Shown in pieces: positions 21,001 to 32,366 of a stretch of 64,000 nucleotides of DNA. The notes beneath the pieces are model-generated. The model was not told where the DNA came from, ran no database searches, and was given only the letters and a program-made list of their open reading frames with translations. Position 1 is the first letter of the stretch. The number at the start of each line of letters is the position of its first letter. The translations under genes were made by a program, and so were the position numbers. This DNA comes from Notospermus geniculatus (lineage: Eukaryota; Nemertea; Pilidiophora; Heteronemertea; Lineidae), in the NCBI GenBank assembly GCA_002633025.1, contig NMRB01000360.1:359658-423657 (forward strand), given 5' to 3'.

Positions 21001-22796
21001 CCCCACTGAATTTGCTCAAAAGGCCCTTTCAGACATGAGAAAAGTATAATATATTTGTTTGTATTTTCAGAAAATGTATAAGAGATTTCTTAACCTTAAG
21101 GCTGTTGGAGATAAAGGAACAGCAGCACACCTGAAAGCCCTTCTTCAGAGAACCAGCATCAATGGGAAAGTTAAGAGTCGGTATGATGCCCACCTGGATT
21201 TCTTCCTCACCATTGGTAGATGTTATTTTCGAGAATTCGTGTGTGAACATTTTGATATGGAGAACAGTCAATCAGTGCCAAAAAGTGGAGTTTTGCCAGA
21301 AAACATTGATAGAATGCATCGGGCAAAGCGATCAAAACTGTTCGATGCCATCATTGACCCGATATTGGATGGGCTCTTGATCAAGTTTGATCAAAACACA
21401 AAGGTGGGTACGGGGGGGTACATTTGTGGGACATTACATCATCATTACAAAATTAATACCTACCAGTAAATGTGAAATAGCCATCATGACGTTCATTTCA
21501 AAATCTATGATATTCCTCAGCATTGTGTTATATTTTAATTAAGATAGCCAAGTATGAACCACTGGCTAGAAAAATAATACAAACATTCTGGTTTGCTACC
21601 TGGGAAGTTAAGTTGATCTGAATTATCTAATGGCCATCTTCATGACACAACCAATTACATCTCATTCAATATTGTATTGACATTGCAGAAACCAGCAGCA
21701 GACCAGCTCGTAACACTGGACATTCTTGTGAAAGACTCCACAAGCCAAGTGAAGGTCCCACTGACAGGGGAACTCATCACTGTTGTCTTCAGGATTGATG
21801 GAATAGCTATTCCTGTGTCGTTAGTTTTCAAGAACGTTGGTCTGGCATGGACAGCATACACTGTCAATCTGCCTTCGGGTACAAACTTTGAACTCAAGAT
21901 AAAACGCTCGTTGACAATAGAGGATGAACCAGATGATCTCAACAATTATACCATGCAATTTCTTCAGTGGTACTTTATCCTTCTAAACTATGAGGACAGT
22001 GTGAAGGAGGGTGATACTTTCAGANCTACATAGTAGGCCTAGCCTGCACATCTCATGCCTACAATTCGTCCCGGCCTTCATTCATTAGGCCTAGCACGCG
22101 CTAGCCTACCGGCAACCTCAGCTGAGTTAGCCTAATAAGTTACCTTGGTTACATGTGCACTGATGCACTGGCACTGCAGTGCTTATGCAATGCATGCCAA
22201 ACGAGACCATGACGATGGCATGACGTCGACGAATTCCGCTCTGTATCCATCAAAGAAATGAAACAACACACTCAATTAGTGTGTCATTGAATTACATGTC
22301 ACTCCTTGTTGACAACCATAATGTGAACATTGATCTAAGAAACTAGGCCTACCAAGAAACTGCATCCAAATCAGTGAGCCGTGTGAAGTGATTTTCCATG
22401 TTTGCATGGTTGTCATGGCAGCCTCCTCCATGTACTCCTCCATTTACGTCACTTCCTGTTGTTTTATAGGAAGCGTGTATAATACGCTCATGTGGTGCTG
22501 TGGATGTGTTGCATAGAATAGTAGAAAATGTGGAATCACAGTTCTCCAAAATCAGGGGGTCAAGCCATCCAAGGAAATCTTCCAAACAAGACGAGGAATT
22601 GATAGAAAAAAATCTAAGAAAACTGAGGCCTTTTCAGAAGAAAACTGGCCGAAAACTTCACCATTTTCGTAAAATTACAGCCAGTCCATTTTCAGGGTTT
22701 GAAAGACAAGCTTTTGAACAGGCTGTAGTGCGGGTAGTGGACAGACTTAAGTATTCTGTTGCTGATGAAATTGAGGTTGTTGAAAATGACAATTAA
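18012..22796 (+). CDS. DUF6589-type protein (probable transposase), multi-exon
   Basis: The start is MAAPPTETAAGARPKEKF at 18012. An N-terminal zinc-binding region has CILC near residue 28 and CERC near 118. The next long frame runs to about 20219 and contains an in-frame 99-bp intron (18690-18788, CAAG|GTAAGC to TTACAG). Probable later exons: about 20317 onward (AKMLMSKSRKLL; end unclear), 20603-20769 (VPVGGDQLTVRRFEG), 21071-21403, 21689-22024, and a last exon from about 22469 to the stop at 22796. All have GT-AG borders where visible. The GDQLT block and, in the copy at 28935, SKYFVEC and LGAHKTDKAI are DUF6589 hallmarks. Asp of GDQLT and Glu of KYFVEC could be catalytic (inference). How the first exon (frame ending at 18452) joins the next frame is unclear. 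The exon with KYFVEC is missing at the n at 22025. Confidence 0.75.
22025..22025. other. Single-n gap where an exon is missing
   Basis: Sequence left of the n (to GATACTTTCAGA) and right of about 22390 both match the second copy (29071 and about 29434). The roughly 340 bases between them in the second copy, including the exon with SKYFVEC, are absent here and replaced by unrelated sequence (22026-22388). This is an assembly misjoin or a deletion. Confidence 0.7.
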
Positions 22797-23689
22797 GTGC
22801 ATCAAAATGGTTACAGTGGATGGTTGGTGTTTACCACCATTGATACATAATAAGAGTCATATAGTTTACGAATTTTTGGCTAACAGGGGCTTCTTCAGGC
22901 ACGTTTGAAACGTACATTTTGAAAGTGTCTAAAGGAGGCCCTGGTGGTCGAAAATTCATAAACCATGTGACTTCTATTTAGCATTGATATTTTGTGTCAT
23001 ATCGGTTGGTTGGGAGTTGTTGTTTTGATATCTGTTTGTTGTCACTTCGTGGTGACATGTTAATCTGTCAGTTGGCCAGATGTGCAGATTTTCCATTCAC
23101 AAGAGATAACGAGAGAACATGTCACCTCTCCACTTCTCAGGGAATGTGAAATGGGGCCACCCAGTGTACCGGTAATGTGAAATCAGGGAAATCGACAGTT
23201 TTCTGTTTCATGGTGGTGTCGCATTCTTTGCACCAGTGTATTGTGATACATGTATTTGAATTTAGCCCTACTTGATTATGAAAAATTAGAGTGCAATGAT
23301 ACAGTGTAGGTAAAAACAATCAACACCTTTCCCATCCCCAGGCCTTGTCTTTTAAGGCTATAACCTTTGGGCTTCTTGTGAATGATACATTTTGTATTGT
23401 GAGGAACCCAAAGGAAAAAGTTCGCCTTAAACGACAAGTCCTGCCTATCATTACGTCTTGCTATTGAGCGGGGAACTGGATGTTCAGCTGAGTAACTGGT
23501 ACAAACTCATCCCATGAAGATGTCAGATATCCAAAGTATTTACTTTGCAGAAAACAAGATGCATCATTTTTTTGTTTCGAACATCATAAGTGGCCATTTA
23601 TGAGTTCAGAAGTGATGAAAAAAAGGTGGTGGGTGTTGACATTGATTATATACATACATATGACAAAACGTGATTCCTCAGATATGTTC
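22797..23689. other. 3' flank of DUF6589 gene
   Basis: Non-coding. 22797 to about 23382 is also present in the captured copy (29852-30438). No other gene is seen. Confidence 0.6.
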
Positions 23690-25873
23690 TTTTGATTACA
23701 GAAGCAGTTTTCACTGGCAAACGGACATTTGACAAAGACAGCAGCATTTTTCTGCTGGTCCACTGTACAAAATATTTTCAAATCCAAAGAAATTAACCAA
23801 GGCTTGCCTTAAACAGGATTTAGATTTGCAGAAGGCTCTCATTTCTTCAGTCATGCCTTTTCGATTTGGGGCGATGTCTGACATATTATAATATAGAGTA
23901 GCTGATGCTTGCTGACCACCTACCAGCACGGCCTATTTCCTGAAAATACTGTTGAAGGGTTGTGGGGGGCCTGAAGTGAATAACACGTACAATTGATGGT
24001 GCGTTGAGTCCCATCCCAAGGGCCACAGTTGCTAAAATCAGACGAACCACTGGATTGTTTTTTTCTCAATTCACTTATGATCAGGTGTTTCATTCTCTTG
24101 GTGTACCTAGAATGATACATTCCAAAAATGCGGTTTTCTGGTATTATATTGGCTCATTTCCAATATACTGTGCATCACCCAACTTTTTTTCAAGGTACCT
24201 GTAACAATAACCTAACAGTTCTAGATTATCAACATAGATTATTGTCAATGGAAAGTTTTCCATTTTCTCCTGTAGTTCTTCACAGTACGGCCCAATGAGA
24301 GCATCATATTTCTCTATTTTCCGGATATTTGGCAATCTTTTCTGAATATCCAGATATATGTTGGTTCTGTCTGGATTTGCTTTGACTATCACTGGTGTGG
24401 ATGTCATATTTAACTTTTTTGCAATCCTTTTGATTCCATCATCTGTTGCTGTTGCCGTTAGTGCAATTTGCTTTGCTTCAAGGAAGAGAGTATGAAGCTC
24501 ACCTATCCTCTTGAATTTTGGACGGAATTCCTCACCCCTGAAATATTAGTTCTTGTTATAGTATTTATTTGGTTAAATTATTAGATCACCTGTGAATATT
24601 TTGCTCATTTCCAAAGGTCTCAGTACCAGATGAGAAAGTCAGTGGTTTGGTAGCTAAAATTGGCCTTTGATAGCCAGAGGAATGGAAATTTGCACCAGAC
24701 TGCATGTGACCATTTCTTTACCAGACCCCTCATGCAAAATCTACAGCTTGTGTGACCTGATAATACTAGTCAATTATTGGTAATAAAGCTTTGGGAATCA
24801 GCCTGGGTAACATATTATTATTAGCAAGAATATATTGCCCAAGAATAGAGTCTGTTCTAGAGTTTCAGATTCAGGTTACAGAAAATAGAACTGTGTGCCC
24901 ATCTTCTTGCGTATCCTTGGGTAACACATTATGATCTTGGTTATTGTACGTTAATCAATGTTATGCTCAATCTACCTGACATATTTTGCATTTTTATTGA
25001 ACACTGCTGACTGACTGCCACTGCATACATGATTGATATTTTACGATTTACTTGTAATGTTTATATATTAATCAGTAATAAAGTTGATTTATAGTTAATA
25101 ATATACCGGTATTTATTTAATTTCTCAAATTTATTGTTTGTAGATGTTGCATTGATTTAAAACAGTTGCTGGCCATCTCACAGCACATCACCTTTGGAAG
25201 GTCCTTTTGGTATTTATTACCTACCATTCTGCTATCATATGTACTTCATCAATGGCAACACATTTGACCATCTCCATGTAGACATCTGATGCAAACATTT
25301 CTCGGATAGTTTTGGTTGTCAGGGTTTCTGGGTGTGCATAGATAAGAGGATATTGGCCTTCCTGCAATGCTTCGAAGTCGACCTTTTTGGAAAGCAGCAC
25401 AGGTTTCTCATTAGATGGATCATCATCATCCTCATCCTGCCTTGCTCCACTCTCTTCTTCACCATCACCAGGCTCTGTAGTGGGGTTCAGTTGGTAAGTA
25501 TTTGCTGCATCTCCTTCAACATTTAAGAAACAGGCACGTACACCAACCTCAGCCAAACCCGACCTGATCTTCCATCAGTGAATTCAGAGGGGATACTACA
25601 ATGCATATGAATGGTTTAGCACCCCCCATATTTGTGTTGCAGCATCCATGGCACCAGCTGGAAAATAATGCTCTTTCCAAAACCCATTGGCAAAATGCCA
25701 ATACAGTTTTCTCTGTTAAAGACTGCTTTCAATAGAGTTAGCTGTTCGTCTTTTAACTCATAATTTATCCCGAATTTTCTTTTTGCAAATGAAATAGCTT
25801 CCTGGAATTGGTCCATCCCAGGTACCGTACCCTGAGCAAAAACCAGGAAACTAGGGAGTGTGCTCGTTGACAC
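23690..25873 (-). pseudogene. RecQ-like superfamily 2 DNA helicase, decayed
   Basis: In order on the minus strand: FGINYELKDEQ (RecQ motif 0 region), ILPMGFGKSIIF (Walker A), VVSPLNSLMEDQV (motif Ia), AHPETL, AIDEVHMIAEW (Walker B), then an intron (24539-25224, GT-AG), FRPKFKRIGEL, ALTATAT (motif III), a motif IV region, ATVALGMGLNAPSIVRVIHF (motif V), QQYFQEIGRAGR (motif VI) and a zinc-binding tail with CLRQAL and CCCLCQ. The reading frame is broken at least four times: near 25566, 24143, the T run at 24058-24064, and about 23925. All core motifs are present, so decay is recent or some breaks are sequence errors. Its position facing the DUF6589 gene suggests it belonged to the same mobile element. 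It could instead be an independent multicopy RecQ-like gene. Confidence 0.82.
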
Positions 25874-26954
25874 TAGACAGTGACAGTTCTAGCCCACGTG
25901 TGCTGGTGATCATGGTTGTTTACATGTATAGGCTACCGGTACTGTTGTTTTGATACGATTAAGCATGTCAAGTACCGAACTCATTTCGATTTGGCCTAAT
26001 TGTCTTACCTACCTGCCTAAAAGCATGTTTAATATCGTCTGTATTGTTTAGTATCTCTCGGTTATATTTTTGGAAAATATATCGCTGAAATTTATTAGAA
26101 TTATCTGATTCCTATTTCACATCGCGCATGTACCTACTTTGCGTGTCCACTAGTGTAGTGATGGGACCGGCCTCATCACAAATCCATCCGCGTGGCTGAT
26201 TTTTCAAGATGGTGACCTAGCAACGTTGGCAGTGTTAAAATTTTCGTCCAATTATCAAAAAATTTCAACGCTGTCGTGGAGTATGCGTCGAAATAGGAGC
26301 CATTCCGTATTTTTGAATGCTTTTTTTCGGTGGATCCGCTTCAGCCTCGTTCCCTGTCATCGCACACCTGCGGAACTCACAAGGTGGGATTCTCGTCTGC
26401 TGTGTAAGGAGAGTGCCTCTCCATATATCGCGAGGTCTCGCAGCGAGGGCGACGGGATTCAGGCTGGGTCTGCTTCAACGTCTTGTAATTGTTCTTCCGA
26501 CTCTCACGACGAGTTTGCGATTCGTTCGCGACTGCCACTCATAAACCATCGCAAACAGACCGTAAACTCGTCATAAAGTCGGTGGATCACCCGCATTTAC
26601 GCGGCAGCTCAACATGGCAGTGTGTGATGTCGTCATCAGAACCGACGTGGAAAAGAAAATTCAAAGTTATCAAGTCGGCAATAAAACCAAATCAAACTTA
26701 GCATTTTCGGATCCAAAGGAATAAGCCCATGACACTCCTGGTATCGGTCGCGATGTTTTTAATGAACATCGACCAACATCCGACGCGAGTGGCAAAAGAG
26801 ACTATAGATAACAACACTCGCCTGGCCTTAGCTGCATTATACAATAAGAGAAGAATTGTCACTTAGTTACCTTTGGAACCCGCCTGTCCACCGGTGTTCT
26901 TTTAGCAATTCTGATGATCACGTGACTCGATAGTCTCTCTTGTCTAAATGATTC
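25874..26954. other. Gene-free sequence
   Basis: Upstream of the helicase remnant. It contains short GATTCGTTCG/CGCAAAC-type inverted motifs at 26500-26600 but no recognised gene. Confidence 0.45.
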
Positions 26955-27923
26955 TTGAAGGAGCCAGCGAGGATTAAGTTTGAACTTGGAAAGGTGATCC
27001 CTTTCCGACCACCGCTGATGATAGCCAAGTATGATGTATGGTTCCGGGACCGTGCATCGGGGAAGATAGTACAGATTCAAAGGTCAAAGGAAACGCCCTT
27101 TACGAATGTTATTGTGTATGCTTCCAAAAGTGGCTTCGTTGGAATAGAGTACAAGAGGTCTTTCTACAAAAAACTCACAGGTTGTGAGGGATCTATTTAC
27201 TTGGGTTACTTGGTGTTTTTTATTTCTATCCAACGGAAACAAACCTATGTAGTGTATGACGTTAAAAGGGGGACATTTGAAGGGAACGTCATCATACCTA
27301 ACACAAATAAATGCCTTTCCCGGGGAATAGAGTTCAAAGTACATATAGGATATGAGGGGAAAGTCGTCGTGTCTTGCCTTAAAAGTTTCATCAGCGCCAC
27401 CATTTATGACATCAATTTGTCGAACGAAACCGGTCGAGTTCATTTTGTCCTTAAAAATGGAATCTTCATCCTTTTGACCTGCCGACCGCAAGTTATCACC
27501 AGGGATGTTTATAGTTTTGATGGAAGATACCTCCTTGCCTATCTTCTCATTGATAATTATCGGCTCACAAAATATTCGCCGAGGCAATTCCTGAGGTACT
27601 GGCGTGGTGGTCGTGTCGATATAAATTTCAGTTCGTTTTTCAATATGTTGTTCGTGATTTGTGTTCCGAGGCTTATTGCTACCGGAATTACACGTATTTT
27701 TCACCCTAAGGACGGTCTCGTAAAAAAGGGCGCTGGAAGAAACTCGTTTACAGAGAAAATTGCGAACTTTTACCCGAGTATCAACGATGGGGTTTCGACT
27801 CATTACTTATTCAACCCCACCGATGGTGCATTGTTTCATATCAAACGCTCTCCAAGGACGGCTCCAGGCATACGAGAGCATTTCGTTTCAGTTGAAGTTT
27901 ACGATCGTGTGGATGAGACTTAA
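26955..27923 (+). CDS. Orphan family protein, 322 aa, single exon
   Basis: A long open frame that I do not recognise. It is rich in predicted beta strands, with repeated blocks of the form hydrophobic-hydrophobic-Y-D (YVVYDVKRG, ATIYDINLS, VSVEVYDRV). Such spacing is typical of beta-propeller blades, so a propeller is possible but unproven. The block TPFTNVIVYASKSGFVGIEY near residue 47 resembles LPFRAIFYSRNNDAIIMTF in the ORF at 54525 and VPWRRVLVYTPRQNNVYRV in the ORF at 41523, so these belong together. No signal peptide or membrane segment is evident. The real transcript may have an upstream exon. The long minus-strand frame at 27084-27803 is read as its shadow. Confidence 0.6.
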   Translation: MKEPARIKFELGKVIPFRPPLMIAKYDVWFRDRASGKIVQIQRSKETPFTNVIVYASKSGFVGIEYKRSFYKKLTGCEGSIYLGYLVFFISIQRKQTYVVYDVKRGTFEGNVIIPNTNKCLSRGIEFKVHIGYEGKVVVSCLKSFISATIYDINLSNETGRVHFVLKNGIFILLTCRPQVITRDVYSFDGRYLLAYLLIDNYRLTKYSPRQFLRYWRGGRVDINFSSFFNMLFVICVPRLIATGITRIFHPKDGLVKKGAGRNSFTEKIANFYPSINDGVSTHYLFNPTDGALFHIKRSPRTAPGIREHFVSVEVYDRVDET

Positions 27924-28764
27924 ATGCTGATGTCACAAACTCACTATAGATGAGATTAAACTTCGTAATTAGGTCATTGCCATGGATAATTCGCGCATGC
28001 GCATTTTGCCGTTTTCCTTGGTCCAAGCCGGAAGTCGATGTTTTAATGGCTTTCAACCAAGGATTTGTCGGTGGGTCGCACATTTTGCCGTTTTCTGTGG
28101 GCTTTTCGCCCAGCTTTCTGTTTATAAGTGTGTGGGTCCTCGAGATAATCACCTGGTGCTCCTGAAAATCGTTACCATCATGAAAATCGGGTGAGATTTA
28201 CAGAAACATTTTCCCAGGTTTGGTCTCCGAATGGACAAAAATGGCGATGCACGTGGCCGGTCGATCGCGAATTCACCCCATTCTTCGCTCAAACTTTGGG
28301 AAACCAGCGGGGAAACCAGTGATTTTTCCGTTCCTCAGACCCGTTCACATAGTAATTAAGGGCTCCCCTGCAGAAATATCGAAGAGAACCACCAAAAATG
28401 CTGCCGATTGCCGGAATCCTTCGTTGAAACCAATGTAAACACACCAGCCTCTGCGTTGTCAAGGAAAATGGCTACTGCGCATGTGCGGGTTGCCAAGAAA
28501 TCGCCATGACGTCATAAACGACGACATAATTTGAATGATCTATATACATATATACATTGATCATATAAAACGATAAGTCGCCTACGCTCACACGACGTGA
28601 CGTGACCTGACGCTCTCGGAGGACGAGATGGAACTGCCCACTGGGCGAGGCGTGCTCCAATTTATAACCGTTGCCGTGAGCAACCTCGTCCCCTTGAGCA
28701 GGAGCCAACCTGGTTCTCCGTTAACAAAACATACACTACATACTAGTAGCACTTCTTGCTACAT
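27924..28764. other. Gene-free sequence
   Basis: No recognised coding or RNA feature. Confidence 0.4.
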
Positions 28765-28766
28765 TA

Positions 28767-30500
28767 GTGAGGTTTCGCAACCGCCCGGTTAGGCCATACA
28801 ACAACGTTTATCTATTGTGTGGGTATACCCAAACAATAGATAAACGTCGTCGTATGGCCTAACCGGGCGCTTGCGAAACCTCCCTAATATTATGCCCTAC
28901 GACGACGTTTATCTATTGTGTGGGCATACCCAAACTTTGAATTCAAGATAAAACGCTCTTTGACAATCGAGGATGAACCAGATGATCTCAACAATTATAC
29001 CATGCAATTTCTTTAGTGGTACTTTATCCTTCTGAACTATGAGGACAGTGTGAAGGAGTGTGATACTTTCAGAGTAAATGTTCTCCTGAAAATGATGATT
29101 CCGTATTTCTATTCACACTCACCTCTGTCTAAGTACTTTGTTGAATGTATCAATTACATAATGAAGACGGAGCTGCAACTGAAGCCAGAAACAGCTGTAC
29201 GTGTCAGGGCCTTATCTTTTGTAAATCTTCGAGGTGGTGCTGGCAGAAACGTTGCAATGGACATGAGCAAGGAGATGCAAGTGCGCATGTTAAAGGAACA
29301 GATTCGGAGTCTTGGTGCTCACAAGACTGACAAGGCTATACACGCTTCCTATAATTGTGCTGCCCCCTTTTAATAGATTTCGAATCAACAGGAAGTGACG
29401 TAAATGGAGGATTTGCTGCTGCTGATCATGATCATGGACGTAAGTGATTTTCCATGTTTGCATGGTTGTCATGGCAGCCTCCTCCATGTACTCCTCCATT
29501 TACGTCACTTCCTGTTGTTTTATAGGAAGCGTGTATAATACGCTCATGTGGTGCTGTGGATGTGTTGCATAGAATAGTAGAAAATGTGGAATCACAGTTC
29601 TCCAAAATCAGGGGGTCAAGCCATCCAAGGAAATCTTCCAAACAAGACGAGGAATTGATAGAAAAAAATCTAAGAAAACTGAGGCCTTTTCAGAAGAAAA
29701 CTGGCCGAAAACTTCACCATTTTCGTAAAATTACAGCCAGTCCATTTTCAGGGTTTGAAAGACAAGCTTTTGAACAGGCTGTAGTGCGGGTAGTGGACAG
29801 ACTTAAGTATTCTGTTGCTGATGAAATTGAGGTTGTTGAAAATGACAATTAAGTGCATCAAAATGGTTACAGTGGATGGTTGGTGTTTACCACCATTGAT
29901 ACATAATAAGAGTCATATAGTTTACGAATTTTTGGCTAACAGGGGCTTCTTCAGGCACGTTTGAAACGTACATTTTGAAAGTGTCTAAAGGAGGCCCTGG
30001 TGGTCGAAAATTCATAAACCATGTGACTTCTATTTAGCATTGATATTTTGTGTCATATCGGTTGGTTGGGAGTTGTTGTTTTGATATCTGTTTGTTGTCA
30101 CTTCGTGGTGACATGTTAATCTGTCAGTTGGCCAGATGTGCAGATTTTCCATTCACAAGAGATAACGAGAGAACATGTCACCTCTCCACTTCTCAGGGAA
30201 TGTGAAATGGGGCCACCCAGTGTACCGGTAATGTGAAATCAGGGAAATCGACAGTTTTCTGTTTCATGGTGGTGTCGCATTCTTTGCACCAGTGTATTGT
30301 GATACATGTATTTGAATTTAGCCCTACTTGATTATGAAAAATTAGTGAGTGCAATGATACAGTGTAGGTAAAAACAATCAACACCTTTCCCATCCCCAGG
30401 CCTTGTCTTTTAAGGCTATAACCTTTGGGCTTCTTGTGCAATACCCAAACAATAGATAAACGTCGTCGTATGGCCTAACCGGGCGCTTGCGAAACCTCAC
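28767..30500. mobile_element. TIR element carrying a captured DUF6589 gene fragment
   Basis: Left end GTGAGGTTTCGCAA (28767) and right end TTGCGAAACCTCAC (to 30500) begin inverted repeats of about 60 bp with few mismatches. TA flanks both ends (28765-28766 and 30501-30502). A complete palindromic copy of the repeat (28767-28886) and a further partial copy (about 28895-28930) sit at the left. Between them lies about 1.5 kb nearly identical to the DUF6589 gene region 21886-23382, introns included, so the capture was at DNA level. Confidence 0.88.
28931..29852 (+). pseudogene. Captured DUF6589 gene fragment (copy 2)
   Basis: Codes for the C-terminal part of DUF6589: KIKRSLTIEDEP, then YSHSPLSKYFVECINYI, then FVNLRGGAGRNVAMDMSKEM and RSLGAHKTDKAI, followed after an intron-like stretch by the last exon (RIVENVESQFSKIRG to the stop at about 29852). 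A stop codon (TTCTTTAGTGG, near 29011) replaces the CAG of the first copy. An inverted duplication disrupts the last intron. It lacks all 5' exons. This copy preserves the exon missing from the main gene in this assembly. Confidence 0.85.
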
Positions 30501-31015
30501 TATTTTGATTTCTTATGACGACGTCTACTGTGAGTGGGGCTTTTAAGTTTTCCGAGCGCTGCCGAAAAGGCCTATGTTTGTGTGTACAGTAGGGGAGCGT
30601 CATGATGTCATGCGTATATGGATAGGCCTAATCGGAAAGGCCCATCGATCGATGATGCATGGGGGCATAATAATAAGAGGTATAGGCCTATGTAAATATC
30701 AGTGATACCGGAAGAGCTGAACCCACTTGGTAGGTCTAATGGCAAAATGCGGTGATCCCATGCTACTGCACTTAGGCCTACTGTTTTAAATGCTAAGAAT
30801 TTGTACCCAAAACTAGGCCAACGTTGACAATTCAATTTTTGCAAATGGTCTTGTTTCACATAGGCTTATTGTAATGTGCTTAGGCCTACTCTGGTTACAG
30901 TGAAGTTCCACTAGGCCTAGTGTTAATTACTAGCCTATGGATTTTGATAGTTGTATTTGCAATAAAAAATTCATTTCAAGATATATCTTACGCATTTTTT
31001 TGTCATTGAGGGTTT
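30501..31015. other. Gene-free sequence rich in TAGGCCTA
   Basis: No gene is recognised. Several AGGCCTA palindromes. Confidence 0.45.
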
Positions 31016-31161
31016 GCTTTAGGTTCCAGAATCATTGAAACCCCTAAAACAATTAGAACTCAGTCTAGAAGCATTGAATACTCATAAAAAGAGAGTACTT
31101 GAATGCTTTTAGAATGAGTCTAATTGTTTTTAGGGGTTTCAATGATTCTGGAACCCAAAGC
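31016..31161. mobile_element. Palindromic MITE, about 146 bp
   Basis: GCTTTAGGTTCCAGAATCAT at the left and its reverse complement (one mismatch at the end) at the right. The arms extend over most of the element. No coding capacity. Confidence 0.85.
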
Positions 31162-31164
31162 TAA

Positions 31165-31465
31165 TCCTTAATGTGTTGGATTCCAACACTTTCTTAGTGT
31201 TCAATTTCCAACACTTCAAGTTGATAAATCCAACACTTGATCGTGTTACCTCACTCACATTTCAACATTTCATACAGTTGGATTCAACACTTCTTAAACG
31301 TGGATTCAACACTTCATACACGTGGATTCAACACTTCATAGATGTTAGAAATCCAACACTTGGCAAATCATACTTTCAACACTTTTAAGTGTTGTCACTC
31401 TCAAGCCTCTTAGAAAGTGTTGGATGCAACATTTATAAAGTTGAATACAACACTTGAGTTTTTAG
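31165..31465 (+). repeat. Degenerate CAACACTT minisatellite
   Basis: At least a dozen CAACACTT or AAGTGTTG words at about 20-30 bp spacing, with the best units reading GTGGATTCAACACTTCATA. The open frame across it is a repeat product. Confidence 0.8.
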
Positions 31466-31739
31466 AGTGTGCAGTTTTATGTTGCAAGAACCACAGATTG
31501 GGGTAAGATAGCTGACTGACATGTGAATCGCAGTATCGGTACGTTGTTCTTTCCTTACGTGACGCTCCTGCCCCTTTTCGGCCTGGACGCCGAGGAGGGC
31601 TGGTCCGGCAAGCGTAGAATTGGGACTTAGGTCTACTGTTGCCGAATGGGAAGTTTGTCGAATGGGAAGTTTAATTGTTTTGAGTCCTAAAGATCGAGTT
31701 CGTGGACTAGCCTAGGCCTACAATTTGTTCCTTTCTTAA

Positions 31740-32366
31740 TTATCTCCCCGCTTTTTGAAAAAAGTCGGGGAGATATTGTTTTACCCTCCGTCGTCAGTCC
31801 GGCCGTCCGTCTGTCCGTCCGTCCGAAAGTGATATCTCCTCCTAGACCGTTCAACGGAGGAGCTTGAAACTTTAGTATGTGTTAGGTACTCATCCACTAT
31901 TGTGCACAACACTCTTGGAATTTCGGTCCAACTCCCTGTCTTTCCACCAGGGGGCGTTATGTGAAAAACACATTTATGGTCATTACTCCTAAAGTAATTG
32001 TGATAAAGTGATGAAATGTTGTGTGAAGGTTTATCTGTGACAGCTTCACAATATATCATAGGGGTTTTGACCTTGACCTAGTTTCAAGGTCACAGGGGTC
32101 AAACTTCGATAAAAACCATGAGCCGTCCAAAAGTGATATCTCCTCCTTCACCGTTCAATGGGGGAGTTTGAAACTTTGGTATATATTATGTACCCATCCA
32201 CTAATGTGCACAACACTCCCAACCCCCAATGTACTTCGATCGAACTCGGCCTCTTCCCACCAGGGGTCAATATATGAAAGACACAGGAAAAATAACCATG
32301 TCACCATTACTTCCTGTCGAAAGCGGGGAGATATGCGATGGGCTTCCCATCGACATTGCTCTAGTT
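31740..32366. repeat. Dispersed-type repeat with GGGGAGATAT ends and internal duplication
   Basis: It starts with a small hairpin (TCTCCCCGC ... GCGGGGAGAT type, near 31742-31780), has a CCGTCCGTCCG run (31797-31824), and two related modules (AAAGTGATATCTCCTCC at 31826 and again about 32131). It ends with GCGGGGAGATATGCGATGGG. The repeated AGGTCA-like TTGACCTTGACC and CAAGGTCA occur at about 32068-32090. Confidence 0.65.

Larger units (their letters stand above)
17400..26650. mobile_element. Candidate large DNA transposon: DUF6589 gene plus RecQ helicase
   Basis: A plus-strand DUF6589-type gene (18012-22796) and a minus-strand RecQ-like helicase (25873 to about 23690) converge with about 0.9 kb between them. 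From memory, the Academ lineage called AcademH pairs a transposase with a superfamily 2 helicase, and DUF6589 proteins are repetitive in fungi and invertebrates. The pairing seen here fits such an element. I did not find convincing terminal inverted repeats. 17445-17530 and 26500-26600 share short motifs (CGGTGGATCA, GATTCGTTCG), which is weak. Limits are therefore approximate. Confidence 0.4.

Noticed and set aside
17445-26600. TIRs of the DUF6589/helicase element at 17445-17530 and 26500-26600
   Set aside because: Only short shared words (CGGTGGATCA, GATTCGTTCG) and partly in direct orientation; not strong enough to call ends.
27084-27803. 239-codon minus-strand ORF opposite the orphan gene
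   Set aside because: It is the antisense of 26955-27923. The strand-pattern similarity to the paralogs is on the plus strand.
31781-32059. 92-codon minus-strand ORF
   Set aside because: It runs through a CCGTCCGTCCG simple repeat and a dispersed repeat, and no protein family is recognisable.
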